From: Rheinheimera sp.
Lineage (GTDB): Bacteria > Pseudomonadota > Gammaproteobacteria > Enterobacterales > Alteromonadaceae
Direction of reading: 5' to 3'
Assembly (NCBI GenBank): GCA_003482455.1
Contig: DMYW01000048.1
Location: forward strand, 1 to 58,445
Length of the DNA stretch: 58,445 nt
The position numbers and the translations under genes were made by a program. Within the stretch, counting starts at the first letter, position 1. Every line of letters begins with the position of its first letter. Positions 17,618-25,753 of the stretch are shown here, piece by piece. Below the pieces are notes generated by a model. The model had not been told where the DNA came from, did no database searches, and was given only the letters and a program-made list of their open reading frames with translations.

Positions 17618-18124
17618 ATGAAGCAGTTAGTTCTTACGCTCATCGGTAAAGATAAAGCTGGTTTGGTCGAACAGCTCGCCATCGTCATCAATAACCACCA
17701 CGGCAATTGGACCGCGAGTAACTTAAGTCACTTGGCTGGCTTTTTTGCTGGTATTTTGCAAGTCGAAGTCGCGGAAGAGCATGCGGAGGAGTTAACCGCA
17801 GCTTTAAAGCAAATCACAGAACTCGATATTCACGTGCACCACGGTGTAGAAAGCAACTTGAATGAACATAAGTTGCTGAAATTCGTGATCACAGGCAACG
17901 ACCGTCCAGGCATAGTGCGTGAATTGTCATCCGTGATTAAACATAAAGGCACCAATATCGTGCATTTTGAAAGCTCAAAACAAAGCGCTCCGAACTGGGG
18001 GGTTCCACTGTTTAATGCGATTGCCACTGTCGAGTTACCGGCCGGCTTAAACAAAGAGGAAGTGGTGACTGCGCTTGAATCCATCGCCTCAGATGTTGTC
18101 GTTGACGTAGAAACCATCAATTAG
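17618..18124 (+). CDS. Tandem ACT-domain regulator, GcvR-like
   Basis: 168 aa with two ACT domains (about residues 3-75 with LTLIGKDKAGLVEQLA, and 86-165 with FVITGNDRPGIVRELS). This is the arrangement of GcvR, which in E. coli holds GcvA in repressing form when glycine is scarce. No glycine-cleavage gene is nearby, so the role is inferred from domain makeup only. It is divergent from pstS and upstream of ppk; a weak Pho-like match precedes it. AAGGAAATG gives a ribosome site before the ATG. Confidence 0.8.
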   Translation: MKQLVLTLIGKDKAGLVEQLAIVINNHHGNWTASNLSHLAGFFAGILQVEVAEEHAEELTAALKQITELDIHVHHGVESNLNEHKLLKFVITGNDRPGIVRELSSVIKHKGTNIVHFESSKQSAPNWGVPLFNAIATVELPAGLNKEEVVTALESIASDVVVDVETIN

Positions 18125-18175
18125 TTAAATCGGTCTTTCAGGGTAGCTTGCTTCAAGCTATCCTGATTCATATTT

Positions 18176-18193
18176 CTTTCATAAAACTGCCAT
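18176..18193 (+). promoter_or_regulatory. Pho box upstream of ppk-ppx
   Basis: CTTTCAT-AAAA-CTGCCAT, a close match to the 7-4-7 Pho box, ending 31 bp before the first ppk ATG. Unlike the others it has no obvious TAnnnT -10 at 10 bp spacing, so promoter geometry is less clear. Confidence 0.75.
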
Positions 18194-18224
18194 ACAGTAC
18201 CGATTTCCCCTAGTCGGACCGAGC

Positions 18225-20354
18225 ATGGCAATGGCATTCCTCAGAAACAAAGAAACACCTGTGCATTATTTTCCTAAAGAACTGAGCTGGTTATCTTTTA
18301 ACGAACGCGTGCTGCAGGAAGCGGCAGACCCGAAAAACCCGCTGATTGAGCGGCTGCGGTTTTTGGGGATTTATTCCAATAACATGGATGAGTTCTACCG
18401 CGTCCGCGTGGCCGACGTAAAACGTCGGATCTTGCTGAAAAAATTCGATTCGAATCATGAAGATGAAGGTGCCGAAGAGCTGCTGCATGAAATTCAAAAT
18501 CATGTGCTGCGGATGGGGACTAAATTTAACTCGATTTACCAAGAGTTGCAGTTGGAGCTGCGCAAGCACAATATCGAATTTATCGATCAGCGCAAACTTA
18601 ATGAGTCGCAAAGCGCGTGGGTTCGCAGTTATTTCAAAGACAAAGTGCTGCGACACATTTCCCCTATTATCATTTCGCCCGACAGCCAAACGCTCGCTAA
18701 ACGCCTTGAGGATAACGCAACCTACCTGATGGTGGAAATGACGGGGCCAGGCAAAACCGAACATGCCATAGTGCAAGTGCCATCGGATGAAATGTCACGC
18801 TTTTTGGAACTACCGATCGAACTGAATCGCACCAAAAAACGCGGTCGTTATCGCCATCAGTTTATGATGCTGGATGATGTAATCATCCATTGTTTGAAAG
18901 ACTTGTTTAGCGGCTTCTTTGAATTTTGTGAGATCCAAGCCTATTCACTCAAACTGACCAAAGACGCCGAATACAACTTAAGTGATACCTTGGACCAAAG
19001 CTTGCTCGATAAAATGTCTCGCGGTTTGCGTCAACGATTAGAAGCCGAACCTGTGCGGCTGGTTTACGACGCGGCTATGCCAGAGAACATGCTGAAAACA
19101 CTGCAAAAACAGCTAGGCGCAAGCACACTTGATGCGCTGATCCCTGGTGGCCGTTACCGTAACTTCAAAGACTTTATCAGCTTCCCGAATTCAGGCCACG
19201 CCAGCTTGGAGTTCGCGCCACTGCCGCCATTGCACAGCCCAGATTTTGAGCAGCACCCAACCGCGTTTGATGCCATTCGCTCCAACGACGTATTGTTGCA
19301 TTACCCGTACCACAACTTTACCTATTTCACAGAGTGGATCCGCCAAGCGTCATTTGACCCGAAAGTTACGTCGATTAAAATGACCATGTATCGGGTGGCA
19401 AAAAACTCTCGTGTCATCCATTCGCTGCTCGATGCGGTGCGTAATGGTAAACAAGTCACGGTTGTAGTTGAGTTAAAAGCACGCTTTGATGAAGAAAATA
19501 ACATCCAATGGGCACGCCGGATGACCCAAGCCGGCATTCAAGTGGTGTTTGGCTTGACGACGTTAAAAATTCATTCCAAGTTGTGTTTAATCAGCCGACT
19601 GGAAAAAGGTCAGCAAGTCAAATACGCGCATATCGGCACCGGTAATTTCAACGAACGAACGGCCCGCGTTTATACCGACATGAGTTTGTTTACCTGCCAT
19701 CAAGAAATTTGTGATGAAGTGGACCAGGTATTTGAGTTTGTCGAGTACACCTATAAACCATTTGTTTTCAAACACTTGATTGTATCGCCTACTTGGAGTC
19801 GCCCGAAACTTAACGGCTTGATCGAACGTGAAATCACTCACGCCCAACAGGGGCGCAAAGCTGAAATTGTGCTGAAGGTAAACAACTTAGTCGACGACCA
19901 AATCGTCGATATGCTGTACCGCGCCAGCCAAGCAGGGGTAAAAATTCGGATTATTGTGCGCGGCATGTGCTCGCTGATCCCTGGTATTCCGGGCAAAAGT
20001 GCCAATATTAAAGTGATTTCGGTGCTCGATCGGTTCCTCGAACACGCCCGGGTGTATCAGTTCCTCAATGGCGGTGATGTCGACGTGTATCTATCGTCAG
20101 CGGACTGGATGACGCGTAATATAGAACAACGTGTCGAAGTCGGCGTGCCGATTTACGATTCACGCATTAAACAACAGATCATGACGATCCTCGATTTGCA
20201 GTGGAATGACAACGTGAAAGCCCGCGTCATTGATAAAACGCAAAGCAATCCGTACGTCAAACGTGGTAATAAAAAGAGTATCCGCTCCCAGCAAGCGATT
20301 TATGATTATTTGGCCAGCCAACAGCTTGGGCCGACAGTACAGGCGTTATTATGA
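18225..20354 (+). CDS. ppk: Polyphosphate kinase 1
   Basis: Reversibly polymerises the gamma-phosphate of ATP into polyphosphate; membrane-associated. 709 aa from the first Met (a second Met, MAFLRNK, lies two codons later; neither has a strong ribosome site). The two essential histidines are present: His450 in KIHSK and His469 in YAHIGTGNFNERTARVYTD, 19 residues apart as are E. coli H435 (phosphorylated) and H454. The N-terminal SWLSFNERVLQEA motif is typical. Its stop overlaps the ppx start (ATGA), and a Pho box precedes it, so polyphosphate metabolism is probably phosphate-controlled. Confidence 0.97.
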   Translation: MAMAFLRNKETPVHYFPKELSWLSFNERVLQEAADPKNPLIERLRFLGIYSNNMDEFYRVRVADVKRRILLKKFDSNHEDEGAEELLHEIQNHVLRMGTKFNSIYQELQLELRKHNIEFIDQRKLNESQSAWVRSYFKDKVLRHISPIIISPDSQTLAKRLEDNATYLMVEMTGPGKTEHAIVQVPSDEMSRFLELPIELNRTKKRGRYRHQFMMLDDVIIHCLKDLFSGFFEFCEIQAYSLKLTKDAEYNLSDTLDQSLLDKMSRGLRQRLEAEPVRLVYDAAMPENMLKTLQKQLGASTLDALIPGGRYRNFKDFISFPNSGHASLEFAPLPPLHSPDFEQHPTAFDAIRSNDVLLHYPYHNFTYFTEWIRQASFDPKVTSIKMTMYRVAKNSRVIHSLLDAVRNGKQVTVVVELKARFDEENNIQWARRMTQAGIQVVFGLTTLKIHSKLCLISRLEKGQQVKYAHIGTGNFNERTARVYTDMSLFTCHQEICDEVDQVFEFVEYTYKPFVFKHLIVSPTWSRPKLNGLIEREITHAQQGRKAEIVLKVNNLVDDQIVDMLYRASQAGVKIRIIVRGMCSLIPGIPGKSANIKVISVLDRFLEHARVYQFLNGGDVDVYLSSADWMTRNIEQRVEVGVPIYDSRIKQQIMTILDLQWNDNVKARVIDKTQSNPYVKRGNKKSIRSQQAIYDYLASQQLGPTVQALL

Positions 20355-21886
20355 CCCCAGTGTTTCCATCGTCCGTTGATACTGCAGAACTGATTGCTGC
20401 CGTTGATTTGGGCTCGAATAGTTTTCACTTAGTCATCGCACGGATCGTCGATGGCGCGTTGCAGTTATTGCATCGTGAAAAACAAAAAGTACAACTTGCC
20501 GATGGATTGGACGAACAACAGATTTTAAGTGACGAAGCCATGCAACGTGGTTTGCAAGTGCTGGCACAGTTTGCCGACACGCTTGCCGTAGTGCCGCACG
20601 ACTGTGTCCGTGTCATCGCCACCTACACCTTGCGCCGAGCGAAAAACCGCGCCGATTTTTTGGCCCGCGCCGCCAGCATCTTCCCCTACCCGATTGAAGT
20701 GATCCCAGGGCAAGAGGAAGCGCGTTTCATCTATCAAGGCGTGGCGCATTTTGAACAATTTAGTGGTCAACGATTGGTCATTGACATTGGCGGCGGTAGT
20801 ACCGAATTCGCCATTGGCCAGCATTTTCAGCCGCTACGTTTGGCCAGCCGCAATATGGGTTGTGTCAGCTTTGCCAAATTGTATTTTGCCAAAGGTCGCA
20901 TCAGCGCCAAACGTTTTGAACGAGCTTTGGTGCATGCTGAACAAGAAACCGAAGCCATTGTTAACAGCTATAAAGATACTGGCTGGCAACAAGTGGTTGG
21001 CACCAGTGGCACCATCAAAACCATATTTGACATCATAGTCGCATCCGGTTGGCACACCCACGCCATTGAATTGCCGCATTTGTTGAAGTTAAAACAACAA
21101 TTGCTAACAGTCGAAGCCTGTGAAGAGTTGCAAATGCCGGGGCTGACCGAAGATCGTAAACACTTAATCGCCCCCGGTCTTGCTATTTTGATCGCCGCTT
21201 TTCAAATGCTTGGCATCGAACAAATGGTCTATGTCGACGCGGCGCTGCGTGAAGGTGTGTTGTTTGAGATGTCAGAGCGCCTGCAGCATCACGATATTCG
21301 TGCACACACCATCGACAGCTTAAAAAAACGCTATGTCGTTGATGACGCACAAGCCAATCGCGTTGCGCACACCTGCCGCTTTTTGCACAGTTTAGTGGCC
21401 AGCGCTTGGCAATTGGATGACGAATGGGCCGAGTTATTAAGCTTCGCTGCGAATGTTTATGAAATTGGTCTACAAATCAACTCGGCCTCGGTGCAACGCC
21501 ACAGTGCCTACATTTTAAACAACACCAACTTGCCTGGCTTTAACCAAGAGCAACAACGCACTTTGTCGGCGTTGGTGCGCTTCCACCGCCGGAAAATCAA
21601 GCCGGATGATATTCCCGAGCTGTATTTGTACAACCGACGCGATTTTATCTACGCCTTGGTATTGTTCCGTTTAGCCGTGCTGCTGAATCAAAAACGCCGC
21701 GATGATGTATTGCCTGAGCTGACGCTCACGGCATCTACCGATTTGTTGGTTGTATCGATCCCAAGTGAGTGGTATCAACAACATGCGGTGCTGGCAGCCG
21801 ATTTGCGTAGCGAAAACATGTACTTGAAAAAGCTTGGTGTGCAACTGCAATTGGATGGCTTGCCCGACGACGCAACCGAAGACTAA
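20351..21886 (+). CDS. ppx: Exopolyphosphatase Ppx/GppA family
   Basis: 511-aa ASKHA-fold phosphatase that releases phosphate from polyphosphate ends; E. coli Ppx is 513 aa. Phosphate-binding loops: AVDLGSNSFHLVIARI near residue 17, and IDIGGGSTEFAIG near residue 142; GTSGTIKT lies near 217. The C-terminal HD-like region (about 310-500) with the RHSAYILNN stretch matches Ppx rather than the bare Ppx-N domain. ATGA overlap with ppk implies translational coupling and matched levels of the synthesising and degrading enzymes. Confidence 0.94.
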   Translation: MTPVFPSSVDTAELIAAVDLGSNSFHLVIARIVDGALQLLHREKQKVQLADGLDEQQILSDEAMQRGLQVLAQFADTLAVVPHDCVRVIATYTLRRAKNRADFLARAASIFPYPIEVIPGQEEARFIYQGVAHFEQFSGQRLVIDIGGGSTEFAIGQHFQPLRLASRNMGCVSFAKLYFAKGRISAKRFERALVHAEQETEAIVNSYKDTGWQQVVGTSGTIKTIFDIIVASGWHTHAIELPHLLKLKQQLLTVEACEELQMPGLTEDRKHLIAPGLAILIAAFQMLGIEQMVYVDAALREGVLFEMSERLQHHDIRAHTIDSLKKRYVVDDAQANRVAHTCRFLHSLVASAWQLDDEWAELLSFAANVYEIGLQINSASVQRHSAYILNNTNLPGFNQEQQRTLSALVRFHRRKIKPDDIPELYLYNRRDFIYALVLFRLAVLLNQKRRDDVLPELTLTASTDLLVVSIPSEWYQQHAVLAADLRSENMYLKKLGVQLQLDGLPDDATED

Positions 21887-21950
21887 ACCGACGAGGCTTG
21901 TGCCAAACCGCCAAGCCTGCTCGCTCCACTTCTTTTTTGTAAGGCCCGTT

Positions 21951-23252
21951 ATGAAATACATGCTCAGTGCCATCACGTTGGCACTTGCCTCTACCGGTTA
22001 TGCAGCTGATTTAAAAAGCCAACTCGGTGATGACATTAAAGCCATTCAGCCGCAAGTCGTGGCGTGGCGCCGCGATTTTCACCAGCACCCAGAATTGTCC
22101 AACCGCGAGCAGCGAACGGCACAGGTCGTCGCAACTGAGCTGAAAAAGCTGGGACTGAAAGTGCAAACTGGCGTCGCGAAACACGGTGTGGTGGCCATTC
22201 TCGAAGGTGGCAAACCTGGCCCTATGGTAGCGCTGCGCGCCGACATGGATGCGTTACCTGTGGTTGAGCAAGTCGATTTACCTTTTGCCTCCAAAGTCAC
22301 CAGCGAATTTAACGGCCAACAGGTCGGCGTGATGCATGCGTGCGGCCACGACGCACATGTCGCTATGCTGCTCGGCGCGGCGACTGTGCTGAGTAAACAT
22401 CAAAAAGAACTCACGGGTAGCGTGATGTTTGTGTTTCAACCAGCCGAAGAAGGCCCGCCAGCCGGCGAAGAAGGCGGCGCTAAGTTGATGCTCAAAGAAG
22501 GTTTGTTCGCTAAGCGCAAACCCGACGCTATTTTTGGTTTGCATGTCTGGCCCGGGCCGTCAGGACAGTTGCTAGTGCGCCCAGAAGGCAGCATGGCGGC
22601 CGCTGATACCTTTGAGATCACAGTCAAAGGAGTACAAACTCACGGTTCCAGTCCTTGGCGGGGTGTTGACCCTATTAGCGTCACAGGCCAGTTGATCACG
22701 GCGCTGCAACAAATCCCGGCGCGGCAATTGGATATCACCAAAGCGCCGGCGGTAGTGTCGATTGGTCAGATCCAAGCTGGCGTGCGCTGGAACATCATCC
22801 CAGACAAAGTGAATCTCGGCGGCACTGTGCGCACGTTTGACCCACAAATGCGTGAACAACTGCTGGAAAAAATGGCCCGCACCACCGAGCATATTGCTGC
22901 GGCGAGTGGTGCCACTGCCGACTTTAAATACCACAACGCCGCCGCTGTGACCTGGAACAATGCCAGCCTGACTGAATGGGCCATGCCCAGCTTAAAATGG
23001 GCCGGCGCGCAAGCAGGTGTGGCCCCTATTGCACCAATCACGGCTTCAGAAGACTTCTCGTTTTACCAGCAGCAAGTACCCGGCGTGTTTTTATTCCTAG
23101 GCATTGCCGAACCTGGCGTGCCGGTTGAAAAAACCGCGCCAAACCATTCACCGTTTTTCAAATTGTATGAGCCGGCAATGGAAAATGGCGTGCGCGCACT
23201 GACCGCATTGGCGGTTGATTATTTGCAGCAAGCACCTGCGATCAAGCAATAA
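21951..23252 (+). CDS. Secreted M20-family amidohydrolase
   Basis: 433 aa from the ATG at 21951 (MKYMLSAITLALASTGYA signal peptide, residues 1-18, then ADLKSQ). The open frame begins 39 codons earlier but that part is not signal-like. M20D/hippurate-hydrolase family: metal-site motifs FHQHPELSNRE, RADMDALPV, MHACGHDAHVAMLLG and FQPAEEGPPAGEEGG, and a late ASEDFSFYQQ. Such enzymes deacylate N-acyl amino acids or related amides, here in the periplasm; the substrate cannot be read from sequence. It follows ppx by 64 bp and may be cotranscribed, though no phosphate role is evident. Confidence 0.9.
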   Translation: MKYMLSAITLALASTGYAADLKSQLGDDIKAIQPQVVAWRRDFHQHPELSNREQRTAQVVATELKKLGLKVQTGVAKHGVVAILEGGKPGPMVALRADMDALPVVEQVDLPFASKVTSEFNGQQVGVMHACGHDAHVAMLLGAATVLSKHQKELTGSVMFVFQPAEEGPPAGEEGGAKLMLKEGLFAKRKPDAIFGLHVWPGPSGQLLVRPEGSMAAADTFEITVKGVQTHGSSPWRGVDPISVTGQLITALQQIPARQLDITKAPAVVSIGQIQAGVRWNIIPDKVNLGGTVRTFDPQMREQLLEKMARTTEHIAAASGATADFKYHNAAAVTWNNASLTEWAMPSLKWAGAQAGVAPIAPITASEDFSFYQQQVPGVFLFLGIAEPGVPVEKTAPNHSPFFKLYEPAMENGVRALTALAVDYLQQAPAIKQ

Positions 23253-23276
23253 CTTAAGGTGCCCTGTGCGAGGATC

Positions 23277-23303
23277 AAAAAAAGCGGCCATGGCCGCTTT
23301 TTT
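23277..23303. terminator. Bidirectional terminator between the amidohydrolase and phoR
   Basis: Palindrome AAAGCGGCCATGGCCGCTTT with A-run left and T-run right, lying between two convergent genes (stops at 23252 and 23361). Confidence 0.92.
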
Positions 23304-23360
23304 ATTGATCGTCAGTCACTGAAACGACAAAAAACTCTCGAGTAACTACCTAACGTCTGC

Positions 23361-24707
23361 TCAGACTAATTTGCCTAATTTCGGCAGTTTGTCCTGTTTC
23401 GCGGCCGTAGACCCTACGACCAATTCCGGCGGTAACGCAAACGAGAAACTGCTCCCGCGTTTTGGCTCGCTGAAAATCAACAAGCGGCTTTGATGACGCG
23501 ACAACACATGTTTGACAATAGCAAGGCCCAGCCCAGTACCGCCCGTGTTGCGCGCGCGTGCTTGGTCCACGCGATAAAAGCGTTCGGTTAAGCGTTTGAC
23601 ATGTTGTGGCGCAATGCCCTCACCATTGTCGGTGACGGCAAACACCGCTTTTTGATGCTGACGCTGCCAGGTCACCGTGATTTCACCGCGATCTGGCGTG
23701 TACTTGATTGCATTGCTGATCAGGTTCGAGAAGGCCGACCGCAACTCTTCTTTGTTACCCGTCACCAGCAAGGTTTCATCGATGTCAAATTGGATCTGAT
23801 GATGTTTTTCGCGGTTTAAGCTGTTGGCTTCTTCTTGTAACAGCTTGAGCATAGCCGGCACATCCACCACTTCATCCAGCTGTAACTTGCCGGCGGCTTC
23901 AATCCGCGACAGCGTCAACAATTGTTGCACTAACGAATCCATTCGTTTGGTTTGATCAAGCATCACGCCATGCGCGCGGCGCCAAATCTCCGCTTGCGGC
24001 AAGTCATCAGGCTCCATCATTTCCAAATAGCCTTGCAGCACGGTCAGCGGCGTACGCAGTTCATGCGACACGTTGGCGACGAAGTCTTTACGTATTTGTT
24101 CAAGTTGTTTGAGTTGCGTGATATCACGGATGATCAACAGTTGCTGTTTTTCGCCGTAAGCCAATACGCGAAACTCCAGTGTCAGCTCATCATTCACCGG
24201 TGCGCTTAGCTCTAGCGCCTGACTAAAATCGCCTTGTTGCAGGAACAGCTGGAAGTCTGGGTGGCGCAACAGGTTATCGATACGTTGGCCTTCATCCATA
24301 GGCCAGCGCAAACCCACCAGTTGCTGTGCCAGTTTATTGCACCATTGAATAGTCCAATCCTGTGATAATACAACAATCGCATCCGGCAACGCTTCAGCCC
24401 CGTCGCGAAACCGTCGTACTAGTTGACGTAACTCTTTGTTTTTCTTACGTGCTTTGCGTTGACGATAATAAATACCATCAAACACTTGTTGCCACGAACC
24501 ATCGCCAGCCGGCGGCGATAACTTACGGTCACGCCATAACCAGCGATCTAACATAAATAAATGCTTGTAATGCCATGCAATCACACCACAGCAATACAAC
24601 AACAAGGCTTCTGCCACATGGCCAATCAATAAGCCCAACAGCAGTACCAAAGTGGCATAACCAAAAAGTTTGAACGCTATCGTTCGTTTGGATAATAACA
24701 AGCGCAT
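23361..24707 (-). CDS. phoR: Phosphate-regulon sensor histidine kinase PhoR
   Basis: 448-aa inner-membrane kinase that phosphorylates PhoB when phosphate is low and is held off by PhoU/PstSCAB. Two close N-terminal TMs (about residues 12-30 and 34-50), a charged linker, a PAS domain (about 100-200) and HisKA with phospho-acceptor His215 in FVANVSHELRTPL. The ATPase has N-box SNLISNAIKYT, G1 TDNGEGIAPQH and G2 GGTGLGLAIV. It is cotranscribed after phoB, with a GC-rich hairpin in the 58-bp gap. Confidence 0.96.
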   Translation of the reverse strand: MRLLLSKRTIAFKLFGYATLVLLLGLLIGHVAEALLLYCCGVIAWHYKHLFMLDRWLWRDRKLSPPAGDGSWQQVFDGIYYRQRKARKKNKELRQLVRRFRDGAEALPDAIVVLSQDWTIQWCNKLAQQLVGLRWPMDEGQRIDNLLRHPDFQLFLQQGDFSQALELSAPVNDELTLEFRVLAYGEKQQLLIIRDITQLKQLEQIRKDFVANVSHELRTPLTVLQGYLEMMEPDDLPQAEIWRRAHGVMLDQTKRMDSLVQQLLTLSRIEAAGKLQLDEVVDVPAMLKLLQEEANSLNREKHHQIQFDIDETLLVTGNKEELRSAFSNLISNAIKYTPDRGEITVTWQRQHQKAVFAVTDNGEGIAPQHVKRLTERFYRVDQARARNTGGTGLGLAIVKHVLSRHQSRLLIFSEPKRGSSFSFALPPELVVGSTAAKQDKLPKLGKLV

Positions 24708-24739
24708 CGCAGGAAATGTCCCTAGCGTGAAATGATAAA

Positions 24740-24757
24740 GGCCGGCAAGCGCCGGCC
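24740..24757 (-). other. Intercistronic GC hairpin in phoBR
   Basis: GGCCGGC-AAGC-GCCGGCC sits in the 58-bp gap between phoB and phoR. The minus-strand exit side reads CTTTATC, too poor in T for a strong terminator, so it may lower phoR relative to phoB or stabilise the phoB message. Confidence 0.6.
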
Positions 24758-24765
24758 CGTCGAGC

Positions 24766-25452
24766 TTATTTTACGGAAAAACGGTAGCCAGAGCCACGTA
24801 CAGTTTGCACTAAAGCGTCATGGCCGTGTAAAGAAATCGCTTTACGCAGACGGCGAATGTGCACATCGACGGTGCGATCTTCGACATACACGTTGGTGCC
24901 CCACACGTGATCCAGCAGTTGTTCTCGGCTGTAGACACGCTCAGGGTGTGTCATAAAGAAGTGCAGCAGGCGGAATTCAGTTGGCCCCATCTCCAGCGGT
25001 TCATCGTTGGAGGTGACACGGTGTGACACAGGATCCAATTTTAACCCTTGCACATCAATCACTTCATCCAAGCTCGTTGGCGCCACACGGCGGATCACCG
25101 CTTTGATCCGTGCCATCAATTCTTTTGGTGAAAATGGCTTGGTGACGTAATCATCCGCGCCAACTTCTAACCCGCGGACTTTATCTTCTTCTTCACCACG
25201 CGCTGTGATCATGATGATTGGAATGTTGCGAGTTAACTCGTGTTGTTTCATTTTTTTGGCGATCTGAATGCCGCTGCCGCCTGGCAGCATCCAATCCAGC
25301 AGCACCAAATCAGGGTAAGGTTCCATTAACTGATTCAAAGCGCTGTCATAATCACCAGCGGTGTGTGGTTGGTAGCCATTTTGCTCCAACACAAAACACA
25401 ACATATCGCGAATCGGCGCTTCGTCTTCGACCACTAGAATCTTTCTCGACAT
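24766..25452 (-). CDS. phoB: Phosphate-regulon response regulator PhoB
   Basis: OmpR/PhoB-type activator, 228 aa. Receiver domain residues 1-120: acidic pocket ED at 10-11, phospho-acceptor Asp53 in LLDWMLPGGSG, Thr in IMITARGEE and Lys in YVTKPFSPKEL. Winged-helix domain 130-228 with EFRLLHFFMTHPERVYSREQ-type recognition region and DRTVDVHIRRLRKAI. PhoB dimers bind 7-4-7 Pho boxes, of which several are found in this window, including one at its own promoter for autoactivation. Confidence 0.97.
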   Translation of the reverse strand: MSRKILVVEDEAPIRDMLCFVLEQNGYQPHTAGDYDSALNQLMEPYPDLVLLDWMLPGGSGIQIAKKMKQHELTRNIPIIMITARGEEEDKVRGLEVGADDYVTKPFSPKELMARIKAVIRRVAPTSLDEVIDVQGLKLDPVSHRVTSNDEPLEMGPTEFRLLHFFMTHPERVYSREQLLDHVWGTNVYVEDRTVDVHIRRLRKAISLHGHDALVQTVRGSGYRFSVK

Positions 25453-25488
25453 TGTTTGCTACACCTTTCCTTCTTAAGCGTTCAGCCG

Positions 25489-25522
25489 AGTATGTCCTGC
25501 AATTATGACAGTTTTATGAAAA
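25489..25522 (-). promoter_or_regulatory. Pho box and -10 for phoB-phoR
   Basis: Minus strand TTTTCAT-AAAA-CTGTCAT at 25522-25505, then 10 bp, then -10 CATACT at 25494-25489. Start codon is 37 bp further. Supports autoregulation of phoBR. Confidence 0.87.
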
Positions 25523-25528
25523 GAACCA

Positions 25529-25546
25529 ATGTCATAAAAACGTCAT
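25529..25546 (+). promoter_or_regulatory. Second Pho box in the phoB upstream region
   Basis: ATGTCAT-AAAA-ACGTCAT on the plus strand, 6 bp from the phoB box and oppositely oriented. It lies about 130 bp before the proximal box of the lipoprotein gene. A still weaker minus-strand match, CTTCACG-AAAA-TGTCACG, is at 25605-25588. Confidence 0.65.
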
Positions 25547-25678
25547 TCGAAATCCTTTCGCAAGGTTGCGCTGCCAGACGACATTTGCGTGACATTTTCG
25601 TGAAGCTTTTCTGACCCACCGGCCGCTAACCGTTGCAAGACGGGGCTTAGACCTTGGTGTCATCCGTACGCCACACTT

Positions 25679-25712
25679 GTGTCATAAAAAAGTCATGGCC
25701 TGTTTCTACCGT
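25679..25712 (+). promoter_or_regulatory. Pho box and -10 for the lipoprotein/TonB receptor pair
   Basis: GTGTCAT-AAAA-AAGTCAT at 25679-25696, 10 bp spacer, then TACCGT at 25707-25712, a weak -10 retaining TAnnnT. The start codon is 41 bp further. Confidence 0.82.
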
Positions 25713-25753
25713 AGCTCACAGATTTTTTAATGCTTGCAGCGACGGAGACTCAA

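Noticed and set aside
21834..21950. Longer N-terminus for the M20 amidohydrolase
   Set aside because: The extra 39 residues overlap the end of ppx and hide a clear signal peptide starting at ATG 21951.
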